Of a stretch of DNA of 64,000 nucleotides, positions 11,425 to 23,185 are shown piece by piece. The translations under genes were made by a program, and so were the position numbers. Each line of letters begins with the position of its first letter. Within the stretch, counting starts at the first letter, position 1. A model generated the notes under the pieces. That model worked only from the letters and a program-made list of their open reading frames with translations, made no database searches and had not been told where the DNA came from. This stretch comes from Massospora cicadina (Eukaryota > Entomophthoromycota > Entomophthoromycetes > Entomophthorales > Entomophthoraceae). The DNA lies in the NCBI GenBank assembly GCA_022478985.1, contig JAKSZP010000005.1:62001-126000 (forward strand). Reading direction: 5' to 3'.

Positions 11425-11611
11425 AGTAACTTGTTTTTGGATTTATGTACAAGTCAGAGATAGCCTTTACAAATATAATAATTTTTTTACAGTAGTATCC
11501 TATAATTGGCTAAGATAAGATATAAAATGGATACATCATACCTTCTTGACATCCATTTAGTTTTGTAGAATCTTCTTTTCTACCTTGATATGGCTTATAA
11601 AAATTAGCATC

Positions 11612-12132
11612 TGTTTGGATTCAACCTGCTTCTACTCAGCTTCACTCTAATTTCCCTACCTCCAATGCCTCTCTGAAATTTCCTCTCACCTCAACAAAGC
11701 ACTGTTTTCCGTCACCTAATCAACTTGTCAAAAGAAAACCCGCCGTCAACTCCCTCTGATTAATGTCAGGGTTCTGAAGATCTTGCTTGTGGAAGACGTC
11801 GTTACCCTGAAAGCACTAGGATGAAAACACAGCCTATAAATATCCGCTCCTTTCATTAAATAAAGTTATTTTTTTACCTGCAGTTTGTTCTTGATTTTGC
11901 TTATTTCAAGAGCCTTTGTTTAGCAAGCTCCCCTCTGGACATCAACTTCACAATCACAAGTTTTAGTACAATAGGTCCCTTGTCACCTATTTCAAAGCTA
12001 ATAGCAATTTACCAGCCCTTACGCTTAGGATCCCTGGATCTCCCTGATGCCTACTCTCTGCGGGACATTGTATCCCATCCATTTTTGATACACTTCAGAG
12101 GAACTATTACCCTCAGCTACCCTATCCTGACA
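11612..12132 (+). repeat. 5' LTR of GA (521 bp)
   Basis: Starts TGTTTGGATTCAACC and ends TATCCTGACA. It aligns throughout with 18013-18532. A TATAAATA box (about 11838) and an AATAAA (about 11860) lie in its middle, fitting promoter and polyadenylation signals of the element. Confidence 0.96.
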
Positions 12133-12139
12133 AAATATT

Positions 12140-12156
12140 TGGTGTTTTCTAACAGG
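12140..12156 (+). other. Candidate primer-binding site of GA
   Basis: TGGTGTTTTCTAACAGG starts seven bases after the LTR end. It begins TGG, as expected for pairing with the CCA end of a tRNA, and resembles the primer sites TGGTGCTCACTAYAKGGG of GC and GB. The tRNA is not identified. Confidence 0.45.
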
Positions 12157-12199
12157 TACTCTCCCAAGCTACCTGGTGATAAATAAATTCGCAATGGAT

Positions 12200-14300
12200 G
12201 ATTACCACCAAGACTCTACTTGGCCACTTACCAAAATATCCAGCGTCACTCAATGGGTGACTTCCAATGGACACCGTGACCCTGAGAATAATGAACTTAA
12301 TCTTATGCAGTACCATGCTAAGCTCTGAATTTCTATTCTGACCCTTGAACCCCAGAACTATCATTTTCAGCCTACATATGTTGCTGATACTATTAATTAA
12401 TTACTTTTAGGTGCTCTTTTCCCCGGAGATCAATCCCATTATAACCAAGCCTCTGCAGTTCCTGATAATATGTGAGTCTTATATGAATCTGCCACCTTAC
12501 CCAGATCCAAGGTCAGAGTATCTCACATGGAGCAATATTTGCGACAGTTTGTGCACCCAGCCATTCACGATTTAGTTCAAATGATGGGGATCCACCATCA
12601 GAAAACCCTGATACAGTTAACCTTGTCCCAAGAATTACACTCCAATCTTTTAGAATTCTATAACTCAGCTTCTTTGGTCATAAGGGATAATTATGCTGCC
12701 ATTATTGAAAATTGCAACCAACTTATTTCTATTTAAAATCAACTTTCCCATCTGGACGTTGGAGTGGCTAGCCTGCTTCACGATGAAGTAGCTACCTGAA
12801 TTACTAAGACCACCACAAATTATTGAGAGTCGTTACAACAAGCCTTTACCAATCTCACCAGCCAACTTAATTCTTTTACTGAACAAACTTTAGAACGAAT
12901 GAACCAGATTGAATCATCAATCTAACCAGCTTTTAATGTCTCAAATGTGCCCAAAATTCCAGGGTCCTCTGCCCCGTGGGTCCTTCAGCCCCCTTCAGGA
13001 AGCAAGGATCATTTGGATCCACAGGGGTGATGGGGCCCCCTGGTCGTGATGGAGGTGAAGGGCCACCTGGGCCAACTGGCTCCCCTGGCTATAGGCATCC
13101 TGGTCTTTGCGGACCTCCTGGTCAACCTGGTTCTCTTGGGCAACCTGGTCCTCTGGTCCCCTCAGTCTGACTGTGCATTTACCTTCCCCTCCAGAGGATA
13201 TTTCCTTAAATAGCCGCCTTCTTGCTCTTGAACATGACCTTGAATATATTGCTTGAAGCTTTTGGCTATATCACTCTGGAGAACCTGTTGATAAAAGCCA
13301 TACTTTCAATGCAATTAAGGAAGGGTTAGACAACACTTACCATCTTTACGATTCCCTCACTGCTGATTTAACTCATCAAAAAGAAAAAAGATTAGGTTGG
13401 AGCAAGACAATCATGAGCTCCAATCCTTAATTCAAAATCAACGTGTTGAAATCGAATTTTTATGGTACGAACTTCAACAAAAAGAATCAACTGATTCCAT
13501 AATTGCCCAAAATGGGGCTCTTCAAGATAATTTAAGTAGTTTTTGACAACAAGCTGATTTAAATCGAACCCCTGTACCTCCTTCCAAATCAGAGCTATCC
13601 TAAATTAATCAAACTATCCCAGTTGGTGTTAATGTTATTTCAGCCCCTGTGGGAACTACATTTAAACTTCCTTTTAAAATAAGTTCACCCCGAGGAAGGA
13701 AGTATTGCTTCATTTCTATATATTTGTAGGGCATGATGGAGGAAGCTCCATATTGAAAAAAGTTAAATACTTACCCTCTTACCTTAGTAGATCTGCTTAA
13801 GAAATCATAGTACCCCACCTCATGCAATGCTGTACTTGGGCCAAGGTGAAGGCTGCACTTATTAGAAAATTTGGTAAATGATCTCACCTTGGAAAATCAG
13901 TAACAGGCCTTTATGAGTATTAAATTAAGATGTGGCGAATCCCCACAGAGTTTGCTGCTCAATTCTACACTGAAGCTCAAGCATTGGTAACTAATAACTG
14001 CCTCATAATCAATGATGCCATTGTTGCCATCCTGTCCGCTTTAGAGTTCAACTCGCATCTCCATCTTCACATGACTTCAGTGATATGGAACTTTACTTTC
14101 ATTTTAGATAACAAGGAGGCCCTTTTTGAAATTCCCGCTTCTGTAGTTACTACCACTCCTGCTTCCGCTTCAGCCTCACATCCTCAAATTCATGTGGTGA
14201 ACAACAATGAGTCTGGAAAAAATCGAGTTTAACTCAACTGCACTTACTGTGGCCATTGCAACCACACTATTCAGCATTGTTGGATGAAAATGGCTAAAGA
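12200..14300 (+). pseudogene. GA Gag with coiled-coil, collagen-like and zinc-knuckle segments
   Basis: The first part (12200-12930) reads as helical, Gln- and Asn-rich sequence, for example the open stretch 12527-12736. A Gly-X-Y segment follows at 12976-13170. A capsid-like part is spread over several frames (13190-14225; AAQFYTEAQALVTNNCLIIN at about 13955). The end is a zinc knuckle CTYCGHCNHTIQHC at 14239-14281 with intact C-X2-C-X4-H-X4-C. At about 700 residues it is long for a gypsy Gag. Multiple stops and frame changes make it inactive. Confidence 0.75.
12976..13170 (+). other. Collagen-like Gly-X-Y segment within GA Gag
   Basis: In one open frame about 50 residues carry Gly at nearly every third position: GVMGPPGRDGGEGPPGPTG, then after a five-residue interruption (GYRHP) CGPPGQPGSLGQPGPL. 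Pro is frequent at X and Y. The segment sits between the helical N-terminal part and the capsid part of Gag, between the two GA LTRs, so it belongs to the element. It could form a trimeric stalk or only be a low-complexity linker. Confidence 0.8.
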
Positions 14301-14527
14301 AAAAGCAAAATAGGGGCCAGCATAGGGCGAGAGACTCCCTATGCTGCAACTTTACCTCGCCTCAAAAACAATCAGTTCATACCATTTCCGCTGACCTTGT
14401 TGGCCCTAGTGCTCCTGAAGAGGAAACCCCTATTGAGCCTTCTGTTGATAATAAACCTAGCGATATTTCTCCTTATCCTCTTTCTAAACCGGCCCCTGCA
14501 ACTATATATTCTATACCAGCCCAGTGA

Positions 14528-14890
14528 GGAGTGATGGTAACCCATATTAAAGCAGTGGTCCATATGGTGAAGGTTCTCACTATTGTTGACTCTGGCTCTC
14601 CGATTAGCATTATGTCTTCTCAACTAATCAGAAAAATTAAGATTCAGCCTGATCTTAACCATTCCTTAGAATATGGGACAGCTGGTACTGCATATGCTTG
14701 AGCTATAGGTGCTTACTCCCACTTGCCCCTAAAGCTAGGTGGCCTACAGCTCTCTATCCCTGCTGTAGCCCTAGATAATAATAGCTACGACCTCCTATTA
14801 GGCACTGGGTTCCTTATGGAACATGCTGCTTTTATTAACTTTAAGGATAACTTTATTTCTATATTAGGATACTGTGTCCCATTCCTTTTA
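14528..14890 (+). pseudogene. GA retropepsin-type aspartic protease
   Basis: The motif TIVDSGSPISIMSS at about 14578-14620 is an intact retropepsin active site. Some 75 codons later NNSYDLLLGTGFL (about 14779-14817) is the second conserved block. One in-frame stop (TGA at about 14699) lies between them. Sequence continues open to 15180 as the linker before the reverse transcriptase. Confidence 0.88.
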
Positions 14891-15429
14891 AGTTCTGCTC
14901 TTAAGGAAAAAGGAAAGCGGAAGTTGAGGACATGCCTGATTGAGTCTCCTGCTTCAGTCAAGCGTTTAGAATATTGTGTGTTGGGGCCCAAAGTTAAGTT
15001 GCCCCCTCTTATGAATGAGGCTGAAGAGGAAATTCCTTTACATTTTCCTCAAGTCATTACCATACTTCCGCAGGCCCAAATCCTGGTGGACACTGGGATC
15101 CAGTTGGTTCCCCCTCCTGATCATTTTCTCGAGATTTCTAGTTTACCTAACCCCTCTGTATTCAAAGCTCTTCATGTCTAGGGTTTTGGATCCCGTTTAC
15201 CAAGGCACCGTCACTGTTCTTCTAGCCAACCTCTCCCATTATCCTAAAGTCATTGAGCTTAATCACCTATCACTTGTGTCTGCCTTTTGCCTTATAACCA
15301 GGTGATGGAGGTTCATGGCATTGGGACTCTTCATGATTTTGGTTTATAGGAGACCCCTGTCGTTGCTGCAGTGCCCATACATATTGGTTCTAATTTTTTG
15401 GCTAAGCAAAAAGTGGCTGCCAAAGCTTT

Positions 15430-16130
15430 GATTGACGAGTATTTGGATATTTTTTCCTCTGGTCCCCACAATTATGGCCATATGCAAGGCGTACAAACCA
15501 GGTTAATACTGGAGATGCTGCTCCTTTTACTCTCGACCCTATCAAAAATTGAAAACTGAAGAAACTCAGGTTACCCTCAAATTAAAGCAAATGCTCAATG
15601 CTGGCCTCCTTCAACGATTGTGTAGTCCCTGGTCCTCCCCTCTCCTGTTAGAAAGAAGAAGAACGGGAGCCACCATGTTGTTATGGGATATCAACAATTG
15701 AATTCTATTATGCATAAGGACAGTTACCCTTTGCCCTGCATTGACAACTCCTTGTGATCCTTATCTGGCTCCCAATATTTTTTGCGATGAACCTGGCCAG
15801 CGGCTACTGGCAGATTGATCTTTCTGCTTAGGATTATGCCAAGTGTGTCCTCATCTCTCATGAGGAGTTGTTTGAGCCCACTCATATGCTTCAGGGGATA
15901 TGCAACTCCCCTGCTACCTTCTAAATGGCTATGGACCAGTTGTTTGGGGACTTTAAGCTCAAATGTGTGTTAGTATAACTCGATGATGTCACCATCTTCT
16001 CCCAAACTTTTACTGCACATCTCAATCATCTTTGAAAGGTATTCCAGCAGCTACGGGAGGTTTCTTGAAACTAAAACCTTCTAGGTGTAAATTTTTTGAA
16101 CGAGAAATTAAATTCTTAAGACATAAGATG
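15430..16130 (+). pseudogene. GA reverse transcriptase
   Basis: It starts with EYLDIFSSGPHNYGH, followed by NLASGYWQIDLSA (about 15790), MLQGICNSPATF (about 15888), and the catalytic box near 15970-15984, which reads stop-LDD: the Tyr codon of YLDD is TAA while both Asp codons are intact. Fragments lie in at least four frames. The equivalent thumb segment KFFEREIKFL is at about 16090. Confidence 0.9.
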
Positions 16131-16227
16131 ACGCGGCAAAAAATCCTCCCCAACCCCAAATAAGGTCTCTGCCATTGAACGCATGCCCGCTCCAAATAGC
16201 TTATGAGACATCCAAGTCTTTCTGGGA

Positions 16228-16790
16228 ATGGTAGGCTACTACCGCCAGTTTATCTCTCACTTTGCTGACCTTGCTGATCCCTTAGTTGAACTTCTACACA
16301 AAAATGTGCCCTTCTTTGGGGCCCTGAACAGCAACAGTCCTTCAATTCCCTACGCACTGCCTTCATCAACCCCCATCTTAATACATCCTAACTTTGAGCA
16401 ACCTTTTGGTCTCTTCTCTGATGCCAGTTACACCGCTTTAGGCGCTATCCTTTTCCAGTTAGACAAAGACCAAGTTTACCACCTGGTGGCTTATTTTAGC
16501 AAGACGTTAACCAAAGCAGAGCAGAATTACTCAGTAACTGAACGTGAGTGCCTGGCAGATTTACTTGCTATAAAACATTTCCGCCCCTATTTGGATAGTA
16601 ACCATCTTACAATTGTTACCAATCATTCCTCCCTCCATTGGCTTTGTCAAATGTAAGATCCTGATGGGAGGTTAGCTCGCTGGTCCCTCAGATCCAAAAT
16701 TATGATTTTTCTATAGTTCAGAGAGCCGGCGCCATTAATCAAAATGAGGATGGTTTATCCTGCCTCCCTATTTTACATGTAATTAATCCC
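16228..16790 (+). pseudogene. GA connection and RNase H domain
   Basis: One open stretch of 142 codons covers the connection (MVGYYRQFISHFADLADPL) and most of RNase H: LFSDASYTALGAILFQLD with the first catalytic Asp, YFSKTLTKAEQNYSVTEREC with the Glu, and TNHSSLHWL, where Asn replaces the usual Asp. It is the best-preserved coding segment of GA. A frame change at 16656 precedes the closing INQNEDGLSCLP at about 16738. Confidence 0.92.
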
Positions 16791-16873
16791 AAATAGTACT
16801 GACTTTTTGAGCTTCTCCCTCACCCTAGGTTGTGGCTCAAGGATCTCCAGACATTTAAGCCCAATTAAAGAAG

Positions 16874-17990
16874 GTGGCTGCTAACACTAAAGTTGTCAAT
16901 GGTGTTTTAGTAAAACAGGTTGGCACCTCTTTTCTGCCCTATCCCCACCTTTCGCTTTGTACTGAAACTATTATAGAGGCCCATAAAACCCTTGGACATG
17001 GGGCTATAAAGAAAACCCTTGATTGGCTAAAAACCAAATGCTACTGGGAGAATATGGCCAAGTCAAAGCACGAAGTTTTTGAAACTTGCCTAACCTGCCA
17101 TTCCCAGGACAAGTCCAATCCACGCTTTAAATTCAAGCTTGTAGCCCCTGAGGCCCCTTTTGATACTGTTAGTTTTGATGTTGTAGGGCCATTACCTGTG
17201 GCTATGGTCTTCGCTATATTATCCTTGCCATCAATCACCTAACAAAGTGGGTTGAGGCCACTTCAGTTTCTCATGCTACTTCTAGAGCTACTTCCCTCTT
17301 CCTGTACCAACAAGTAGCCCCCATCATGGTTGCCTGTGGATACTTCTATTGGACAATGGCACGAATTTTATCTCTTCTATAGTTCAGGATTTTACTTCAT
17401 TGCTAGGTATAAAGCACCTTCTCAAATAAAGTATCACCCCGCCACCAATGGCGTGGTAGAGCGTGCTAATAGTACCTTAATTTCCATCCTACAAAAGTTG
17501 ACCACTTCAGATCCTGTGCATTGGAATGATCTTCTCCCTAGCGCCTTATTGGCCTATTGAGTTAGCTATCACACAGTAATTAAGATGTCCCCTTTCCAAC
17601 CCTATATGGGAGAGAGCCACTTTTGCCACTCAATCTTCATCCTATCACTGAATCAGCTAATCTAAGCAATGTAGAGTTTACCCTGCGATGGTTAACTGAT
17701 GAGATCATCCATCTCCAAGATATGGCTAATGAATCTATAAAAAATACCAATTTTAGAGAAGGAGTTCAAGCCAATGAGCGCTGACCTATACTCACTGAAT
17801 ACTCTTTAGGTATTTAGTCTTATTCTACAACCATCGCCCTGGGGTAGGAACCACAAGCTTGCCATCACTTGGTCTGGTCCTTATTGGGTGATACACCATA
17901 GGGGGTATGAATACTCTATTGCTGCTACTGGTACTGGCATTGTAGTTAATCGCGTCCAAAGCCATTTTCTGTGCAAGTACCATCGCCCTC
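16874..17990 (+). pseudogene. GA integrase
   Basis: The H2C2 domain is intact (AHKTLGHGAIKKTLDWL, then CLTCHSQDKSN at about 17087). SFDVVGPLP at about 17170 holds the first catalytic Asp, LLDNGTNFIS (about 17347) the second, and TNGVVERANSTL (about 17447) the Glu, so the DDE triad is complete but spread over three frames. The C-terminal part (17830-17990) reads HKLAITWSGPYWVI and HFLCKYHRP without a chromodomain. Stops at about 17240 and 17558. Confidence 0.92.
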
Positions 17991-17993
17991 GGC

Positions 17994-18012
17994 AAGATTT
18001 TGAGGGGGGTGT
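17994..18012 (+). other. Polypurine tract of GA
   Basis: AAGATTTTGAGGGGGGTGT directly precedes the 3' LTR; the G-run is the likely plus-strand primer. Confidence 0.8.
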
Positions 18013-18532
18013 TGTTGGGATTCAACCTTCTTCCACTCAGCTTCACTCTAATTTCCCTACCTCCAATACCTCTCTGAAATTTCCTCTCAAATCAACAAAG
18101 CATTATTTTCCATCACCTAATCAACTTGTCAAAGGAAAGCCCACAATCAACTCCCCCTGATCAACGTCAAGGTGCTGAAGATCTTGCCAGTGGAGGACGT
18201 CATTACCCTGAAAGAACTAGGATGAAAATACAGCCTATAAATATCCGCTCCTTTCACTAAATAAAGTTACGTTTTCACCTCCAGTTCGTTCTTGATTTTG
18301 CATATTTCTAGAGCCTCTGTTTAGCAAGCTCCTCTCTGGCCATCAACTTTACAATCACCAGTTTTAGTATAACAGGTCTCTTGTCGCCTATTTCAAAGCT
18401 AATAGCATTTACCAGCCCCTATGCTTAGGATCCCCAGCTCTCCTCACTGCCTACTCTCTGTGGGACATTTTATCCCATCCATTTTTAGTACGCTTCATAG
18501 AAACTATTACCCTCAGCTACCCTATCTTGACA
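18013..18532 (+). repeat. 3' LTR of GA (520 bp)
   Basis: Starts TGTTGGGATTCAACC and ends TATCTTGACA. It aligns along its whole length with 11612-12132 and is followed by the target duplication GCATC. Confidence 0.96.
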
Positions 18533-18537
18533 GCATC

Positions 18538-20312
18538 ATAATCAGAATGTCTTGGTGTCTGAAACCCCCTTCAAGTATGAATTGAATGCAACAAACTATG
18601 CTGATGATACTAAGTAATCGTTGTATTGTAACCTTAGCACAGTGCCCTTTTATTAGAATCAGTTAAAACTTCTCATCTCGTGCAGAGTTCTATAAATAAA
18701 TGACGTGTGACTTGTGTAGTATGTTAGTAAAGAACCTAGTTAAATATTAATTTTCAACAAACATATATAAAACTATAACAGAGCTCCTCATCTACCGTTA
18801 GAACAATATTTATATAGCAAAGTACTATAAGTTTCAAACTCTATACCTATTATATTCCCGTTTTAATCATAAAAAAGTGTTTCTATTTGCAAAGCAGTAA
18901 ATAAAAACCAGCATACCATAGATATTTTGAAAATTATCATTCAGTAACTGTAAGGTTTCAAACCCTAGCTTATAAGATGGATAAGGTTTTGTAATTTTTA
19001 AGACAAAAAGGGTCTCATTTATAGGACTAAGAAACTGTAAGATCCATAACTTAGGGCATACCTTAGATGAATATGGGTAGAAGCCGCCTATCCTTGTCTG
19101 ACATATACCACTCTAATCCACCCCAAGCTCAGAATAAATACCATCACTGAATCAAGAGTGCATTATGTGTGAGAACTCAAACAGATCTGTTTTTATTTTA
19201 TAGTATGTCTAAAGTAGGTGCCAAAAAGGTAAGTCCCCTTATTCAACAAATACTATCAATAATACCTGGTGTTGTAAAAGTCTTGATACCTGGGTTAGCA
19301 CCAGATAAAAATAGTATAAATCTGAAAGCTCTATGTATCAAAAAAAGTTTGACTAAAATGGCATCAAAAGGGATTAAAAGCATCAAAAAATTATGAGAAT
19401 GGCAAGGTAGAATCAGCTGATTTAAAATCAGAATCTATTAATCACAACCTCAAGTCTGAAGATTAAGACCAATTTACTTTATATGAAGTAAGTTTACCAT
19501 TTTAAACCATTCAAATTTTATAATCTCCCACCTCCTCTACTTTGGGATATTACTTAATAGCCTGTATATGTTATGTTGTTGCATGTTCTATTTTCTAGTA
19601 TTTAATAAAAATCAAAACTAAACAATTTATATTTTCACTTATATTAAACTATTTTACCCCCTTAATTTTAGAGATTAAAGCCTATATGAAGTGCCAATCC
19701 CTTTAGGTTTGGAGCTTATGGTGAATATAGTTATTTTGGTAATTGTTTTGCTCTTAATAGCAAAAGTAGGAAGAAAATTAAGAGAAATCTACCATTTACC
19801 AAACATGAACTGTCATCCCTCCCCAATCACTCATAGATACTTATGCCATTACCCACTCTAAGAATAGTGGTTCCACTTTTATGTTAGTGGGTCCAATCCA
19901 ATAGGGGGTAGCCAAGAGTTTTTTTCAGGTGCCGAATAAAATTAAACTTTAAAAACTCACTATTTGGTAATGCAGTAGCTAGCCTAAGAACCATATTGGA
20001 TATGTGAGGAGGGTTTGGGGATTTTTATTCAGCGTGGACTTTAGGGAACTTGAGAGAGAAGATAGAATGAGTATGGGGCGTCAGCGGCATGGTGCAGAAG
20101 GTATACCAAAGTTTAATTTTCTTCTTGAAGTAGGCATGTAGTATTTGTCACCTCATTTAGTGGTCAGAAGAAACTCAGCATTATTACAAAGTTACAGCAC
20201 ATAAGAAAATTTTTAGATGTCATTTAATTTAACTGTAATTGGTATTAAGCAAGGATAGTTTTCCTGCATCTGTGAATGTTTGAGTAAATTCTCAATTCAG
20301 TTCCTCTATGAC
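18538..20312. other. AT-rich interval; one weak short ORF
   Basis: No domain is recognisable. The open stretch ending at 19396 (plus) contains an ATG at about 19204 followed by 63 codons rich in Lys, Ile and Ser (MSKVGAKKVSPLIQQIL and a basic end). The bases before that ATG, TTTTATTTTATAG, look like a 3' splice site, so it could be an exon of a small gene, but no partner exon is evident. Elsewhere stops are dense in all frames. Confidence 0.4.
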
Positions 20313-21656
20313 TGGAATGGAAGGTTTTCCCTTTTTAAGAAAAAGGGGAACCAGCAACCCCCACTCTCCCATTCACTCCGAGGGTGACTTCTCTCATACT
20401 GTGGATGAGCGTTGGGTCTGCACCCTTCAATCAAAGGGGGCAAGGTAGCCATTCCTGCACCAATTCTTCTCTCAAGTCAAACTTACATCAAGAATATCTC
20501 ATTCACATGCTGAGAGATTTCTCAACTTTGGGAGCAGGGCCACAGGGTACAGGCTGCCAAACCCCCACGCCCACAAAGCCCCAAGTTGCCACCAGCTGAG
20601 GGTCCCCCGCTACCAACTCCAACCTTGCCCTCTCAGAGTGCCCCAAACCAAACGTTTTGAGGCAGGGTTAGCTGTTGAAACAATGAAAAAGAAATTCTCC
20701 ACCTTGACAGCCACTCCTAGCCTCACCTCACTCTCAACTGCTACCAGTCCCAAGCTGCTACCAATTGATTCAATTAGCTTCAGTTTGGAGGCTTACAACC
20801 AAGCCTGTCCTCAGTCCACTTCTGATTTTTTCTTGGCCTCGGCTCCAATTCTGGCTTGATCTCATTCTCTGCAGAAAGTTAGGCCTCTGTCCCAACCGTA
20901 CTCATTTTTTTGGGCCATTTGACTTATAATCAAATTAAAAGTCATTTAGTCTTATTTTTCCTAAAAATTAATTCTAAATTTAAATCTGGAGTTGAAACAG
21001 CTATTGCGGCCTTACCAGGAGTCATTTCACCCTAAAATGTATGCAGAAAAATACAATTTCGCACATTAAAATTTAAAAAGGTTTTTCCAACTGTGAGGGC
21101 AGTTCTGGTTGATTTTTAAAGGTTTTCTAAAATAAATCAAAAGTATTTTCAACCAAAATTTAAGATTATATATTTCCTTCTTTACCTATTCCAATATATC
21201 TATTACAGTGGCTCCCCTAACTTAGCCTCATCTCTTTGTGGCCTTCAGATTTTCTTCTAGGCAGAGCACTTCCCCTGTCTGCAGCTTTGATAGCAACCAC
21301 CACTTGGGGTATCAAGCCTTCAGCGCTATGCAGACTACCCTCCTGCCTGAAGTTTCTTCTCTCTTTGTCATTATGGCCAAAGGATCGCAACTGCTAATAC
21401 CTGGGAAGTTTTCAATCTCCCAGCCCATTTCTCTTTGTGATGTCTCATATAGACCTGTGGTTGCCCTCTTAACTACTTTTAGTATTTTTTTGGGGGGGGC
21501 TTTAGTATGTTTTTAGTTGTGTATCTCCATCACTTTTCCTCTAGATATGCAATCAATAAAGTCATTTAAATGGCTCTGCCATTGTAATTCTAGATGCTCT
21601 TATAGTTCATTGAGAACCTGAGTCTGCAGTCTTTTTTCTTAGCTGTTGCATTGACA
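20313..21656 (+). repeat. 5' LTR of GD (1344 bp)
   Basis: Starts TGGAATGGAAGG and ends GCTGTTGCATTGACA. Shared blocks with the right LTR include AACCAGCAACCCCCA, GCTGAGAGATTTCTCAACTTT, GATAGCAACCACCACTTGGG and GAGAACCTGAGTCTGCAG. The open frames inside it are shadows of Pro- and Ser-rich LTR sequence, not genes. Confidence 0.9.
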
Positions 21657-22860
21657 TAATCAACCAGCAATTGACCTCTGCAGCATGCATTATGGCTTGA
21701 AACCTAGGCAATGTAGACGCTTTTACAAATACTCTTTCTCTCATGACCCTCACAAAGGCGATTTTTATCATCTGGTCATTTTGGTGCACTATTAAAACCT
21801 GTCATCATGTCCTCATTGCATGACTGCCAAATCTGACCTTCCAGGTTCAGTTTGTTCTATGGCATGCAATGTGATCCTTTTAGGATCTATTTCAGGCCCA
21901 CCCATTGTGGCATTTCAGCAGGTCCTGGATGTCCCAAATGAGTTCCAGCTGCGACTTGAAGCTGAGAAATCTACAAATGTAACTCAGTCTGAGATTCAGC
22001 ATACCCTGGCACTCCTTGACGCCTTTGAAGGAGATTCCCGCAAATGGTTAAGTAGAGGTATATGATCAGCATCAATAGCATGGATCCAAGTGTCTTTGAT
22101 TATAATAATGCCAGATGCATTTTCTCACCATAAGACCCACACTACCAGGCTTTACCAGCTATTTGACATTAAGGCTAATACTGAGTCCCTTGGATCAATT
22201 TGAAGCATTTTACCAGTTGGATTCATATCTGGGCCTCCCTAGTGATGTTACATTTGCTGCGTTCCAGGCCTCCCTTCCCCCTCTGTTAAATCAAAACTTA
22301 GTTGGATTGACAATCCTGAGTCGCTCTCTGCAGTCTATGCCTTGGCCTCATTACTGTGTTCTCATGCCTCAGGTATGACTAAGGCAGTTACCAGAAGGCC
22401 CAGGCACCAGGAACCCTGCAAGGATCACACAGAGGCCCAACATGGTCAGCCCGTGGAATAAAAATAGCAAGTGCTCAGAAGTCCATTCATGTAAAAAGGA
22501 GGGTGTTCTAGTGATTGCACATCTGACTACGCTGGCCCCATTAGTAACCTTTCAGACTTGTTTAACCCACTTTGCTTTTCTTCAAGAGGTCCCTTCCCCT
22601 TTCCTGGCTCTGGTCGCTCAGGCTAGGGAGGTATATGTCACTGCAAACTGAGATGACAAATCCTACTTAAATCCCCTTTTTCCTTGAAGGCAAATGGTAA
22701 TCAGCTCCAGGTTGACCTGATGGTAGCCCATTGTTACCCAATGACTTTCATTTACCCACTGGTGTCCTTGTCTCCTGGCGGCATATTCCACCCAGACACT
22801 TTTTCTCCAAAAATCTTAGTTGTGAATGCCAATAAACTTTCCCATGCTTACTTTTTCTAA
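21657..22860 (+). pseudogene. GD Gag
   Basis: A helical start (QQVLDVPNEFQLRLEAEKS at about 21914) leads to LALLDAFEGDSRKWL at about 22006, the typical FxGDPRKWL-like entry of chromovirus capsids. A PLDQFEAFYQL block lies at 22190 and a helix-rich part runs to about 22370. No zinc knuckle is visible. Frames change at about 22062, 22380 and 22650. Confidence 0.7.
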
Positions 22861-23060
22861 ATGACCTTCACAGTTAGGCCACAAACTATCACTGCCCCTG
22901 CCCTTCTGGTTACAGGTGCTGCAGGAGATTTTATTAGCCTGAAACTTTCTGAGTCTCTGGATCTTGACATTTGCAGGCCCCATGTCCTGGGGGCCTCCAA
23001 AAGCCCCAAGATCTTTCTAACTATCAATTACCCTATAATATTCATTATATAGGATAACTG
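22861..23060 (+). pseudogene. GD aspartic protease remnant
   Basis: The stretch PALLVTGAAGDFISLKLSE (about 22900-22955) matches the active-site region ALVDSGAAGDFIS of chromovirus proteases, but the catalytic Asp-Ser is Val-Thr, so the enzyme is dead. The following open frame ends at 23052. Confidence 0.75.
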
Positions 23061-23185
23061 TTTTACTGGATGCTTTTCAGTGGTTTTTGGTCCCTTATAT
23101 CCGGTCATAATATGGTAGAATGGTGGCGCTGACAGAGTGTTCATGTTGATTTTACTCATAACACCCTTTTCTTTTTGTAGCTCAG

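Larger units (their letters stand above)
11612..18532 (+). mobile_element. Complete Ty3/gypsy retrotransposon GA (6.9 kb)
   Basis: Two LTRs of 521 and 520 bp in direct orientation flank gag, protease, reverse transcriptase, RNase H and integrase in gypsy order. The element is bracketed by a perfect 5-bp target duplication GCATC (11607-11611 and 18533-18537). By eye the first 120 bp of the LTRs differ at about ten positions, so insertion is not recent. The coding part is full of stops and frameshifts. Its LTR (TGTTKGGATTCAACC start) is unrelated to that of G1. The Gag has a collagen-like segment. Confidence 0.97.

Noticed and set aside
12976..13170. Host collagen gene
   Set aside because: It lies between the LTRs of GA, in the Gag region, and is only about 50 residues long without other collagen features.
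20384..20859. Pro/Ser-rich secreted proteins
   Set aside because: These frames lie in the GD LTR and recur, frameshifted, in the other LTR at 26359-26637.
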